Positions 17,273 through 25,742 of a stretch of 64,000 nucleotides of DNA are shown piece by piece. How positions within the stretch are numbered: the first letter of the stretch is position 1; every line of letters begins with the position of its first letter. The position numbers and the translations under genes are program-made. Source of the stretch: Caulobacter sp. BP25 (GTDB taxonomy: Bacteria > Pseudomonadota > Alphaproteobacteria > Caulobacterales > Caulobacteraceae). The DNA is taken from the NCBI RefSeq assembly GCF_002737755.1, contig NZ_PEGH01000013.1, positions 85,714 to 149,713 of the forward strand, in the 5' to 3' direction. Under the pieces are notes generated by a model, which worked only from the letters and a program-made list of their open reading frames with translations, did no database searches and was not told where the DNA came from.

Positions 17273-18325
17273 TCACGTCAGCGGCGTCCATTCCTCGTCC
17301 GTCGGTAGGGGCGCGAAAATCTCGTCCAGCATGGCGTCAGAGACGTCTTCCAGCCGCGCCGGGTTCCAGCGGGGCGAATTGTCCTTGTCGATGATCACCG
17401 CCCGCACGCCCTCGATGAAGTCGTGTTTGCGGACCACGCGCGAGCCGATCCGGTACTCCATGGCCATGTTGTCGGCGAAGTCGGTCATGGCCGCGCCACG
17501 CTTGAGCTGCTCGAAGGCGACCTTCAGCGTCTGGGGCGATTTGGTCTTCATCACCTCCAGCTGAGCCTTGCCCCAGTCGCAGGAGTCGAGAGTCAGGAAC
17601 TCGACGATCTCCTCAACGCTCTCGCCCACGAACAGCCGGTTCAGGTCCTGCTCGAAGCCCAGCAGCGAGGCCTTGCCGGCGTCGGCGCGGTACTTTCGCA
17701 GGGTCTCGTCGATGCGTCGCGGATCGGCGACGATCGCCTTTTTTAGCCCCTCGACCGCGCCGAACTCGACGAAGTGGGTGGCGATGCCCAGACGCATGCA
17801 GTCCGCGCCCTTGATCCGCGCGCCGGTCAGGGCCAGCCACAGCCCCGCCTTGCCTGGCAGGCGCGGCAGGTACCAGCCGCCGCCGACGTCCGGAAACAGG
17901 CCGATGCCGGTCTCGGGCATGGCGAAGGTCGTGCGCTCGGTGGCGATCCGCACGTGGGCGGGCATCGAGATTCCGACGCCACCGCCCATCACCACGCCGT
18001 CCATCACCGCCACGACCGGGGTGTCGTAGGTGAACAGCAGGTGGTTCAGCTGATATTCGGTGTGGAAGAACCGACGTGCCTCGGCTCCGTCCTTGGCGCC
18101 GCTGTCCGCCAGCATGCGGATGTCGCCGCCGGCGCAGAAGCCCCGCTCGCCCGCATGGTCAATCAGCACCATGTAAATCTCGGGATCGTCCTGCCAGTCC
18201 AACAGGGCGGCGATCATGGTCTCGCACATGCCCAGCGTCAGAGCGTGCAGAGCCTTGGGGCGGTTGAGCGTGATGCGACCGACGTTCTTTTGGACGCGGA
18301 TCAGAACTTCGGGGTCTTCGGTCAT
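17273..18325 (-). CDS. 3-hydroxyisobutyryl-CoA hydrolase / enoyl-CoA hydratase-family protein
   Basis: This 350-residue crotonase-fold protein shows the HIBCH type sequence: GFCAGGDIRMLAD, VMDGVVMGGGVGISMPAHVR and FAMPETGIGLFPDVGGGWYL, with the long C-terminal domain that separates HIBCH from short enoyl-CoA hydratases. It releases 3-hydroxyisobutyrate from its CoA ester, the step just before mmsB. A longer frame is open upstream, but the ATG at 18325 (MTEDPEVLIRV) is the natural start, 17 bases after the phosphatase gene. Confidence 0.9.
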   Translation of the reverse strand: MTEDPEVLIRVQKNVGRITLNRPKALHALTLGMCETMIAALLDWQDDPEIYMVLIDHAGERGFCAGGDIRMLADSGAKDGAEARRFFHTEYQLNHLLFTYDTPVVAVMDGVVMGGGVGISMPAHVRIATERTTFAMPETGIGLFPDVGGGWYLPRLPGKAGLWLALTGARIKGADCMRLGIATHFVEFGAVEGLKKAIVADPRRIDETLRKYRADAGKASLLGFEQDLNRLFVGESVEEIVEFLTLDSCDWGKAQLEVMKTKSPQTLKVAFEQLKRGAAMTDFADNMAMEYRIGSRVVRKHDFIEGVRAVIIDKDNSPRWNPARLEDVSDAMLDEIFAPLPTDEEWTPLT

Positions 18326-18341
18326 GAGTGGCCTTGAAGGT

Positions 18342-18950
18342 TCAGGCGTGTTCGGCGGGTTCAGCGACCGGCGCGCAGTCGATCCGCTCGATCCGGCCGC
18401 TAGCCAGGCGAAAGACGGCGTCCTGGGGGATGTCCTGGCGCAGGGTCTCTTCCTTGGAGAGACCGGCATAGAGGCCGCGCAGCAGCCGGCCGGCGACGCC
18501 ATGGCTGACCACGATCAGGCGGCGTTCCGGCTCGGCCGTCTGTTCGGCCAGCCAGGCGCCAAGACGCGCGGTCATGACCTCATAGGTCTCGCCGCCCGGC
18601 GCGTAAAACCCCCAGGCGTCGTCGCCGTGCAGATGCGGGTTCTCGCCCCTCACCTCCTCGCGGAGGCGTCCGGACCACTCGCCAACGTCGATCTCGACCA
18701 GGCGCTCGTCGAAGTCCACGCCGAGACCCAATCGCTCGCCGATCGCCTCGGCGGTGTGGCGCGCCCGGCGCAGCGGGCTGGCGACCAGTCGCCAGTAAGC
18801 CCGTTCGGCGGCGGGCGCGAGATCGTCCAACAAGGCCGCCATGGCGCGGGCCTGAGCCTGGCCTAGCGGGGTGAGATCGGACTCGATCCGCCCCTGCAGG
18901 CGCCCCTCGCGGTTGTGGAAGGTCTGGCCGTGGCGGCAGAGATAGATCAT
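18342..18950 (-). CDS. Histidine phosphatase (phosphoglycerate mutase-like) family protein
   Basis: This 202-residue protein opens with the RHG catalytic motif IYLCRHGQTFHN and has the second catalytic histidine in LIVVSHGVAGRLLRG. The motif ASPLRRARHTAEAI is also typical. It could be a broad-specificity phosphatase or an alpha-ribazole phosphatase-like enzyme; the substrate is not clear. It lies seven bases after the acyl-CoA dehydrogenase stop and before the HIBCH gene, so it is part of that operon by position. Confidence 0.85.
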   Translation of the reverse strand: MIYLCRHGQTFHNREGRLQGRIESDLTPLGQAQARAMAALLDDLAPAAERAYWRLVASPLRRARHTAEAIGERLGLGVDFDERLVEIDVGEWSGRLREEVRGENPHLHGDDAWGFYAPGGETYEVMTARLGAWLAEQTAEPERRLIVVSHGVAGRLLRGLYAGLSKEETLRQDIPQDAVFRLASGRIERIDCAPVAEPAEHA

Positions 18951-18957
18951 CCGACGC

Positions 18958-20097
18958 TCATTGGCGGAACATCTCGCGGGCGATGATGACGCGCATGATC
19001 TCGTTGGTCCCTTCCAGGATCTGGTGCACCCGCAGGTCGCGCACGATGCGTTCCAGCGGATAGTCCTGGAGGTAGCCGTAGCCGCCATGCAGCTGCAAGG
19101 CGTCATTAGCGACCCGGAAGCCGGCGTCGGTGGCAAAGCGCTTGGCCATGGCGCACAGCTTCGTCGCCTCGGGATGCTTGCTGTCCAGCGCGTGGGCCGC
19201 GCGACGGACCATCAGGCGGGCGGCCTCCAATTCCGTCGCCATGTCGGCCAGCTTGAACTGCAGGGCCTGAAAGTCCTTCAACGGCTTGCCGAACTGGTTG
19301 CGCGTCTCAAGATAGGCCTTGGCGGTGTCGAGTGCGAACTGGGCGCCGCCGAGCGAGCAGGAGGCGATGTTCAGCCGTCCGCCGTCCAGACCCATCATGG
19401 CGAAGCGGAAGCCCTCGCCTTCCTGGCCGATACGGTTCAGGGCCGGCACGCGGCAGTTGTCGAAATTGACCTGAGCGGTGGGCTGGGCGTTCCAGCCCAT
19501 CTTGCGCTCATTGGCCCCGAAACTCAGGCCCGGCGCCCCCTTCTCCACCACGAAGGCCGACACGCCCTTGGCGCCCTCGCCGCCCGTGCGCGCCATCACG
19601 ACATAGACGTCCGAGACGCCGCCGCCCGAGATGAAGGCCTTGCCGCCGTTCAGCACATAGTGGTCGCCATCCAGCTTGGCGCTCGTGCGCATGGCCGCGG
19701 CGTCCGAACCCGAGCCCGGCTCGGTCAAGCAGTAGCTGGCGATCAACTCCATCGAGGTTAGCCGCGGCAGGTAGCGCTGGCGCAGGTCGTCCGAGCCGAA
19801 GCGGTCGATCATCCATGAGGCCATGTTGTGGATGGTCAGGTAGGCGGCGACCGGCACGTCGCCATAGCTCAGCGCCTCGAAAATGATCGAGGCGTCAAGG
19901 CGCGACAGGCCGCTGCCGCCGACGTCCTCGTTCACATAGATGCCGGCGAAGCCCAGCGCGGCGGCCTGGCGCAGGACGTCGACGGGGAAGTGCTTCTTCT
20001 CGTCCCATTCGGCCGAATGCGGGGCAAGCTGTCCCTCGGCGAACGCGCGCGCCGCATCCTGGATTGCAACCTGATCCTCATTCAGCGCGAAATCCAT
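18958..20097 (-). CDS. Acyl-CoA dehydrogenase, probably isobutyryl-CoA (branched chain)
   Basis: This 379-residue flavoprotein has the acyl-CoA dehydrogenase signatures [19 protein letters not shown] (FAD/substrate region) and the C-terminal [19 protein letters not shown] followed by [13 protein letters not shown], which holds the catalytic-base glutamate. Context with HIBCH and mmsB points to isobutyryl-CoA in valine breakdown; electrons would go through ETF to the ETF-QO also present in this window. The ATG at 20097 (MDFALNEDQ) matches the family start. Confidence 0.9.
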   Translation of the reverse strand: MDFALNEDQVAIQDAARAFAEGQLAPHSAEWDEKKHFPVDVLRQAAALGFAGIYVNEDVGGSGLSRLDASIIFEALSYGDVPVAAYLTIHNMASWMIDRFGSDDLRQRYLPRLTSMELIASYCLTEPGSGSDAAAMRTSAKLDGDHYVLNGGKAFISGGGVSDVYVVMARTGGEGAKGVSAFVVEKGAPGLSFGANERKMGWNAQPTAQVNFDNCRVPALNRIGQEGEGFRFAMMGLDGGRLNIASCSLGGAQFALDTAKAYLETRNQFGKPLKDFQALQFKLADMATELEAARLMVRRAAHALDSKHPEATKLCAMAKRFATDAGFRVANDALQLHGGYGYLQDYPLERIVRDLRVHQILEGTNEIMRVIIAREMFRQ

Positions 20098-20354
20098 GCG
20101 CGACTTCCTCCCGATCGGGGCAGAACGGCCCTCGTTTCTTTTCGCCTGACTGCGCCGCCGCCGCGCGGCTGTCAATCGCGCTCGGCGCCGCGCATCGGAA
20201 GGTTTCGCAAGCCCGCAGGAGGTGTGGCCTGAAATCCTCCGTTACACGACTTGAATCGGCAGAACGGCCACACCCCTTGATAACGATCCGCATTCAGCCC
20301 AAATGGCGATCTTCGAGTCTGACCGTTCTCAACAAAAAATCTGCATCAACGACC

Positions 20355-20819
20355 ATGCGTTTCGTGAAGTTCGTGAAGGCCGCCCTGGTGGCGGCCCTGG
20401 GAATGACCCTCATCACCGCTTCGGCCCACGCGGCTGACGGCGGCGACATCGCACGTAGCTATGGCGTCTGGCGCAATCCGAAGAATAGCGTGCATCTTGA
20501 GATCAAGGACTGCGGGCCCGCGACCTGCGGCGTCGTGGTCTGGGCCAGCCCCAAGGCCGAGGCCGACGCGCGCAAGTCGGGCACGGACACCCTGATCGGC
20601 AAGCAGCTCCTGCGTGACTTCGAAGCCCAGAAAAATGGCTCCCTGAAGGGCCGCGTCTGGGTTCCGACCTTGAAAGTCACCCTGGTCGGCACCGCCGACA
20701 TCGTCGACGCCAAGACCATGCGCGCCAAGGGCTGCGTGATCGGCAACTTCCTGTGCAAGTCGCAGCTGTGGACCCGCATCGACGGCCCGGCGCTGATGGC
20801 CTCGCGCGCCGCGCCCTAA
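20355..20819 (+). CDS. DUF2147-family exported protein
   Basis: This 154-residue protein has a signal peptide (cleavage after SAHA) and a DUF2147 domain: YGVWRNPKNSVHLEIKDCG, GVVVWASPKAEADARKSG, LKGRVWVPT and a C-terminal LCKSQLWTRID. Four cysteines in the mature part (DCG, TCG, GCV, LCK) could form two disulfides. DUF2147 proteins are small periplasmic beta-barrel-like proteins of unknown role. The 258 bases upstream hold no gene that I can see. Confidence 0.85.
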   Translation: MRFVKFVKAALVAALGMTLITASAHAADGGDIARSYGVWRNPKNSVHLEIKDCGPATCGVVVWASPKAEADARKSGTDTLIGKQLLRDFEAQKNGSLKGRVWVPTLKVTLVGTADIVDAKTMRAKGCVIGNFLCKSQLWTRIDGPALMASRAAP

Positions 20820-20870
20820 CCTCGACTCGCCACTTTCGCTTGATTCAGCGCAAGAGCCGCGCGCACACTC

Positions 20871-20891
20871 CAAGTGTACAATGATCACTTG
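20871..20891 (+). promoter_or_regulatory. Inverted repeat upstream of the monooxygenase gene
   Basis: CAAGTG and CACTTG face each other across nine bases, 63 bases before the monooxygenase start. The spacing suits a dimeric regulator, but no adjacent regulator gene is evident. Confidence 0.35.
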
Positions 20892-20953
20892 AGCGTCCGA
20901 CAGAGACGCCAAGCGATCCAGGCCGCATCACGGCCGGCACGGGAGGAACGAGC

Positions 20954-22453
20954 ATGGACGAAGCGGCGACGCTTCAGAGGCCCGCGCGCGGCGCGGCCAG
21001 CGAGCATTTCGACTGTATCATCGTCGGGGCCGGCATCTCCGGCGTCGGTGGCGCCTACCACCTGACGCATCAGAGGCCCGGAACCCGCTTCGTGGTGCTG
21101 GAGGCGCTAGAAAGCTTTGGCGGCACCTGGCTGACCCACACCTATCCCGGCATCCGCTCGGACAGCGACCTCTATACCTTCGGCTATCGCTTCAAGCCCT
21201 GGGTCGGCCCTCCCATCGCCACCGCCGGCGAGATCCTCAGCTACATGGGCGAGGTGATCGACGAGAACGATCTGGCCCGTCACATCCGCTATCGCCGCCG
21301 GATCACCAATGCATCCTGGTCCAGCCTGGACAAGCTCTGGACCCTGATGGTCAGCGGCCCCGACGGCGTCGAGACCTACACCACCAACTTCCTCTGGATG
21401 TGCCAGGGCTATTACCGACACTCGGTGGGCTACACGCCGCAATGGCCGGGCATGGCGGACTACAAGGGCCGGATCGTCCATCCGCAGACCTGGCCCAAGG
21501 ACCTGGACCTTAAAGGCAAGAGGGTCGTCGTGATCGGCTCCGGCGCCACCGCCGCGACCCTGGTCCCCAACATCGCCGGCGACTGCGCCCACGTCACCCT
21601 GCTGCAGCGCTCGCCCACCTATTTCGTGCCTGGCCGCAACGAGAACGAACTCGCCGACATGCTGCGCCAGCTTGAGATCGACGAGCGCTGGATCCACGAG
21701 ATCGTCCGCCGCAAGGTCCTGTTCGACCAGAACGAGTTCACCCGGCGCGCGATCGAGGAGTCCGACGCGGTGAAGGCCGAGCTGCTAGAAGGCGTGAAGA
21801 TGTTCCTCGGCGAGGACTTCGATATCGAGAAGCACTTCACCCCGCGCTATCGCCCCTGGCGCCAACGGATCGCCTTCGTGCCGGACGGCGACCTCTTCCA
21901 GGGTATCGCCTCGGGCAAGGCCTCGGTCGTCACCGACGAGATCGAGCGTTTCACGGAAAAGGGCCTGCTGCTGAAATCCGGCCAGGAGCTTGAGGCCGAC
22001 GTCATCGTCACCGCCACCGGCTTCGATCTCAGCGTGCTGGGCGACATCGCCTTCGAGATCGACGGCAAGCCGCTGGATTTCGCCGACACCGTCACCTATC
22101 GCGGCATGATGTTCACCGGCGTGCCCAACCTCGTCTGGGTGTTCGGCTATTTCCGCGCCAGCTGGACGCTGCGCGCCGACCTGATCGGCGACTTCGTCTG
22201 CCGCCTGCTGGCGCACATGGAGAAAACGGGCAAGACGCAGGTCGAGGTCACCCTGCGTCCTGAGGACAGCGACATGAAGATCGGGAGCTGGATTGATCCC
22301 GAGGACTTCAATCCCGGCTACCTGATGCGCAACATGCACCTGCTGCCCAAGGCCGGCGAAAAGCCCGAGTGGCGCCACACCCAGGACTATTGGAGCGAGA
22401 AGGAGGTCTTTCCCAAGATCGACCTTACCGACACAGCGTTCCGCTATTCGTGA
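20954..22453 (+). CDS. Flavin-containing (Baeyer-Villiger type) monooxygenase
   Basis: This 499-residue protein has an N-terminal FAD Rossmann motif (IIVGAGISGVGGAYHL, from residue 22), a second NADPH-binding glycine motif (VVVIGSGATAATLVPNI) and, between them, YKGRIVHPQTWP, which fits the BVMO fingerprint FxGxxxHxxxWP with Tyr for Phe. It should insert oxygen next to a ketone or oxidise a heteroatom; the substrate is unknown. It stands alone with a good RBS (GGGAGGAACGAGC) and an inverted repeat upstream. Confidence 0.9.
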   Translation: MDEAATLQRPARGAASEHFDCIIVGAGISGVGGAYHLTHQRPGTRFVVLEALESFGGTWLTHTYPGIRSDSDLYTFGYRFKPWVGPPIATAGEILSYMGEVIDENDLARHIRYRRRITNASWSSLDKLWTLMVSGPDGVETYTTNFLWMCQGYYRHSVGYTPQWPGMADYKGRIVHPQTWPKDLDLKGKRVVVIGSGATAATLVPNIAGDCAHVTLLQRSPTYFVPGRNENELADMLRQLEIDERWIHEIVRRKVLFDQNEFTRRAIEESDAVKAELLEGVKMFLGEDFDIEKHFTPRYRPWRQRIAFVPDGDLFQGIASGKASVVTDEIERFTEKGLLLKSGQELEADVIVTATGFDLSVLGDIAFEIDGKPLDFADTVTYRGMMFTGVPNLVWVFGYFRASWTLRADLIGDFVCRLLAHMEKTGKTQVEVTLRPEDSDMKIGSWIDPEDFNPGYLMRNMHLLPKAGEKPEWRHTQDYWSEKEVFPKIDLTDTAFRYS

Positions 22454-22511
22454 GAGCGCTTAAGGCGTCTGCAAACTTGCCTCGGCGGGCGGCGCGGTCC
22501 AAATCAACGGC

Positions 22512-23531
22512 ATGACCACGCCGCCCCTCGCCCCCTACCCGCACACCCGCCTGCGCCGCGTGCGCCAGAGCGACTGGGTCCGCCGCCTCGTCCGCGAGAC
22601 CGAGGTGCGGCCGTCCGACCTGATCTGGTCGATGGTGGTGCACGAGGGCGAAGGGACCATTCCGGTGGCCTCGATGCCGGGCGTCGAGCGGTTCTCGGTC
22701 AAGGAAGCCGCCAAGGCCGCCGTCCGCGCACGTGACTTAGGGATTCCCGCCATCGCCATCTTCCCGCACATCGACGGGTCGCGAAAGGACGCGACCGGCT
22801 CGATCGCCGCCGATCCGGACGGCGTGATCCCGCGCGCGGTCAAGGCCATGAAGGACGCCGCCCCCGAGGTCGGCATCATGTGCGACGTGGCCCTGGACCC
22901 TTTCACCGACCACGGCCACGACGGCGTGGTCGAGGGCGGCAAGATTCTCAACGACGCCACCATCGAGCGCCTGATCGAACAGGGCCTGATGCAAGCCGAG
23001 GCCGGCGCCGACATCCTGGCGCCTTCCGACATGATGGACGGCCGCATCGGCAAGCTGCGCGCGGCGTTGGAAGCCGCCAGCTATCAGGACGTGATGATCA
23101 TGTCCTACGCGGCCAAGTACGCTTCGGCCTTCTACGGCCCCTACCGCGACGCCATCGGCTCGGCCAAGCTGTCGGCTGGCCCCAATGGGACGGGATTGGG
23201 AGACAAGAAGACCTACCAGATGGACCCGGCCAACACCGAGGAAGCCATCCGCGAGGTCGCGCTCGACATCGCCGAGGGCGCTGACATGGTCATGGTCAAG
23301 CCGGGCATGCCCTATCTCGACATCCTGCGCCGCCTGGTCGAGGAGTTCCGCATGCCGACCTACGCCTTCCAGGTGTCGGGTGAGTACGCGATGATCATGG
23401 CCGCCGCCCAGAACGGCTGGATCGACAAGGACCGCGCCATCCTGGAAAGCCTGACCGCCTTCAAGCGCGCGGGCGCGGCGGGGATCATTACCTACTTCGC
23501 CCCCTGGGCGGCGGAGAAGCTGGGCGGCTAG
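22512..23531 (+). CDS. hemB: Delta-aminolevulinic acid dehydratase (porphobilinogen synthase)
   Basis: This 339-residue enzyme joins two 5-aminolevulinate molecules into porphobilinogen. The two active-site lysines lie in MIMSYAAKYASAFYGP and MVMVKPGMPYLD. The metal site reads CDVALDPFTDHGHDG, the aspartate-rich Mg-type rather than the cysteine-rich zinc-type. It follows the monooxygenase gene by 58 bases and precedes a NUDIX gene by nine. Confidence 0.97.
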   Translation: MTTPPLAPYPHTRLRRVRQSDWVRRLVRETEVRPSDLIWSMVVHEGEGTIPVASMPGVERFSVKEAAKAAVRARDLGIPAIAIFPHIDGSRKDATGSIAADPDGVIPRAVKAMKDAAPEVGIMCDVALDPFTDHGHDGVVEGGKILNDATIERLIEQGLMQAEAGADILAPSDMMDGRIGKLRAALEAASYQDVMIMSYAAKYASAFYGPYRDAIGSAKLSAGPNGTGLGDKKTYQMDPANTEEAIREVALDIAEGADMVMVKPGMPYLDILRRLVEEFRMPTYAFQVSGEYAMIMAAAQNGWIDKDRAILESLTAFKRAGAAGIITYFAPWAAEKLGG

Positions 23532-23540
23532 CTTGCGCCC

Positions 23541-23936
23541 ATGACCCGCGTCCTCGACATCGTCACCGCCGTGATCCGCGACGCGGACGGCCGCATGCTG
23601 CTGGTCCGCAAGCGCGGGACCTCGACCTTCATGAAGCCGGGCGGCAAGCGCGACGCCGGCGAGGACGACCTGACCACCCTGGCCCGCGAGCTCGAAGAAG
23701 AGCTCGGCTGCCGGCTGATCGCCGCCAAACTGCTTGGCCATTTCAGTGCGCCCGCCGCCAACGAAGCGGGCTTCACGGTCCAGTCGGCGACCTATCTGGC
23801 GACGGTCGAGGGCGATATCGCGCCGCGCGCCGAGATCGAAGAGTTGGTCTGGATCGACCCCGCCGCGCCGGGTGGCCTGCGTCTCGCACCGCTGCTGACC
23901 GAGCAGGTGCTGCCGGTCCTGCTGGAGATCGCCTAG
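23541..23936 (+). CDS. NUDIX hydrolase
   Basis: This 131-residue protein contains a complete NUDIX box: GKRDAGEDDLTTLARELEEE with following LG, fitting Gx5Ex7REUxEExGU. It hydrolyses some nucleoside-diphosphate-linked compound; the substrate is unknown. It starts nine bases after hemB, so it is probably cotranscribed, and its stop codon shares the palindrome CTAG with the stop of the convergent TetR gene. Confidence 0.9.
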   Translation: MTRVLDIVTAVIRDADGRMLLVRKRGTSTFMKPGGKRDAGEDDLTTLARELEEELGCRLIAAKLLGHFSAPAANEAGFTVQSATYLATVEGDIAPRAEIEELVWIDPAAPGGLRLAPLLTEQVLPVLLEIA

Positions 23937-24541
23937 CCCTTCGAGCCCAGAGCGCTGATGCGCCCTTGCACCATCTCCAACGCCAGCTCCCGCGCGCGTT
24001 CGGGAGGACGTCCCAGCAGATCCGACAAGGTCGGGCCAAACAGTCCCGTTCCGACGGCCAGGATGATGTTCAGCAGGATGAAGTCCACGACCTTCTCGCG
24101 ATCGAGGCCCAGGTCCTGGGCCAGGCGGGTCTGGATGATCTCGTCGACCACGTTGCGGACCACGGTCAGCCGCCGGCTCTCGCCCGTCAGCTCCAGCCAG
24201 GCCGCCAGCCGCGCCGCGCCCTTGGCCTCGAAGGCCTCGAACAGGGCCTGAGCCCCAAACCCCGGCGTCGCGCCGCCGGTGTTGAAGCCGGTGATGACCT
24301 TGTCGGCGAGGTTGCGGATCATCCGCTCCATCAGCGCCGTCTCGACGCCCGCGATCGAGCCGAAATGGTGGATGACGTTGGCGTGCACCACGCCGGCGGC
24401 CTTGGCCACGTCCGCCAGCTTCAGCGCCTGGGGGCCGTGTTCGACCAGGATCGCCTCGGCGGCGGCCAGGATGTTCTCGCGCGCGGCCTCGGGCGAGCGG
24501 CGGACGCGAGTTGGACGGGGCGCGGACGCTTCTATTGACAT
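23933..24541 (-). CDS. TetR-family transcriptional regulator
   Basis: This 202-residue protein has the N-terminal TetR helix-turn-helix: ARENILAAAEAILVEHGPQA, LADVAKAAGVVHANVIHHFGS. The ligand domain is not recognisable. It is divergent from the metal-dependent hydrolase gene and its own start codon lies inside an inverted repeat, suggesting autoregulation and control of the hydrolase. I chose the ATG at 24541 (MSIEASAPRP); a start six codons upstream is possible. Confidence 0.9.
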   Translation of the reverse strand: MSIEASAPRPTRVRRSPEAARENILAAAEAILVEHGPQALKLADVAKAAGVVHANVIHHFGSIAGVETALMERMIRNLADKVITGFNTGGATPGFGAQALFEAFEAKGAARLAAWLELTGESRRLTVVRNVVDEIIQTRLAQDLGLDREKVVDFILLNIILAVGTGLFGPTLSDLLGRPPERARELALEMVQGRISALGSKG

Positions 24542-24549
24542 TTTTGTCA
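24536..24549. promoter_or_regulatory. Inverted repeat, possible TetR operator
   Basis: TGACA and TGTCA face each other across four T residues in the 71-base gap between the TetR gene and the divergent hydrolase gene, covering the regulator's start codon. This is short for a TetR operator and the assignment is inference. Confidence 0.4.
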
Positions 24550-24612
24550 GTACAACCAAATCTCAGGTTCAGGTCGATGTCCAAGCCCTAGACCGGCGGA
24601 GCCCCGAACGCC

Positions 24613-25479
24613 ATGACCCAACCCACGACCCACACCAAGACCCTGGCCAAGCACACGCCCGACGACCTCGCCGTCGCCCCGCGCGATATCCGTTTTGACC
24701 TCGACAAGGCGCGCCAAGGCCATTGGCTGGGCGGCGATCCGGTCGGCACGGCGGTGTTCAACGCCCTGTCGCTGACCTTTCCGGATGGCGAGCGCGTGTT
24801 CATGGACGCGGTGAAGGCCTATCGCGATCGCCTGACCGGCAAGCTCGCCGAAGACGCTCGGGGCTTTGTCGCCCAGGAAGCCATTCACTCGCGCGAACAC
24901 CATCACCTGAACAGCCTGATCGACCGCGAGCGCTATCCCGTCGCCGAGATCGAGGCGATGGTCCGCCAGCGCGTGACCTTCATTCGCGGGCGTGGGCCGA
25001 TGGCCATGCTGATCGCGACCATCGCTCTGGAGCACTTCACAGCCATGATGGCCGAGATGCACGCCCGCCATCGCGAGCTCTTCGCCACCACCGATCCCGA
25101 GATCGAGAAGCTGTGGCGCTGGCACGCCATGGAGGAAACCGAACACAAGGCCGTCGCCTACGACGTCTTTCTGGAGGTGACCAGGGATTGGTCCCCGCTG
25201 AAGCGCTATCTTGTCCGCTGCCGGGCCATGGCGCTGGTGACGCTGATGTTCACCCGCAACATCACCCGCTACGCCGCCCGGCTGCTGGCGGCTGACGGCT
25301 ATGCGCCTGATGCGGCGGTCAAGGCGGTGAAGCGCTTCCTCTGGCGCGAGCCGGGCGTCTTCAGCCGCGGCGCCAAGACCTACTTCGCCTGGTACCGGCC
25401 GGGCTTCCACCCCTGGGACCAGGACGACCGGGCGCTGATGGCCGACTGGAAGGCGGAGTTCGACGCGGCGGTGGCTTAG
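24613..25479 (+). CDS. Predicted metal-dependent hydrolase (COG3687 type)
   Basis: This 288-residue protein belongs by pattern to the predicted metal-dependent hydrolases found near fatty-acid or xenobiotic TetR regulators. Likely metal ligands are clustered in FVAQEAIHSREHHHLN, in IALEHFTAMMAEMHARH and in WRWHAMEETEHKAVAYD, a ferritin-like arrangement of E/H helices. The reaction is unknown. The divergent TetR gene probably controls it. The stop codon falls inside the first unit of a 7-bp tandem repeat. Confidence 0.8.
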   Translation: MTQPTTHTKTLAKHTPDDLAVAPRDIRFDLDKARQGHWLGGDPVGTAVFNALSLTFPDGERVFMDAVKAYRDRLTGKLAEDARGFVAQEAIHSREHHHLNSLIDRERYPVAEIEAMVRQRVTFIRGRGPMAMLIATIALEHFTAMMAEMHARHRELFATTDPEIEKLWRWHAMEETEHKAVAYDVFLEVTRDWSPLKRYLVRCRAMALVTLMFTRNITRYAARLLAADGYAPDAAVKAVKRFLWREPGVFSRGAKTYFAWYRPGFHPWDQDDRALMADWKAEFDAAVA

Positions 25480-25508
25480 GGCTTAGGGCTTAGGGCTTAG
25501 GGCTTAGG
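25474..25508 (+). repeat. Five tandem copies of a 7-bp unit (GCTTAGG)
   Basis: The unit GCTTAGG is repeated exactly five times. The first copy contains the TAG stop codon of the hydrolase gene, so slippage would not change the protein. It lies right before a MITE-like palindromic element. Confidence 0.9.
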
Positions 25509-25537
25509 GAAAGAAAAAGTCCAGCCCCTCAATATCA

Positions 25538-25671
25538 CCGTCATTCCCGCCCTCGTGGCGGGAACCCCTGGTTCAGCTGACACGTGAGACGCCAGCGGAC
25601 TGCTGAGCAGTCCGCCCCACACGCACCTGCGACGGACAGAGAGGTTCTCGCCACAAGGGCGAGAATGACGG
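25538..25671. repeat. MITE-like palindromic element (134 bp)
   Basis: The element has 29-bp terminal inverted repeats (25538-25566 and 25643-25671) with three mismatches, beginning CCGTCATTC and ending GAATGACGG. Each arm can form its own hairpin (CCCGCCC / GGCGGG type). The middle holds a 10-bp palindrome, GCGGACTGCT / AGCAGTCCGC (25595-25615). No coding capacity is seen. Such GTCATTCCCGC-type repeats are dispersed in many proteobacterial genomes. Confidence 0.75.
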
Positions 25672-25693
25672 ACATTTGGGATGGCGAAACAAG

Positions 25694-25720
25694 AACGGCG
25701 GCCCGTGAGCCGCCGTTTTC
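25694..25720. terminator. Terminator near the 3' end of glyS
   Basis: Arms AACGGCGGC and GCCGCCGTT surround six bases. TTTTCGTT follows on the + strand; on the - strand CTTGTTTCG follows, so it can also serve glyS. Confidence 0.75.
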
Positions 25721-25742
25721 GTTATCCAGGGTGGGAAAGCCC

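Noticed and set aside
22737..24584. A 615-codon open frame on the - strand spanning hemB, NUDIX and TetR genes.
   Set aside because: It runs antisense through hemB and NUDIX and in a wrong frame through the TetR gene; all three real genes have clear motifs.
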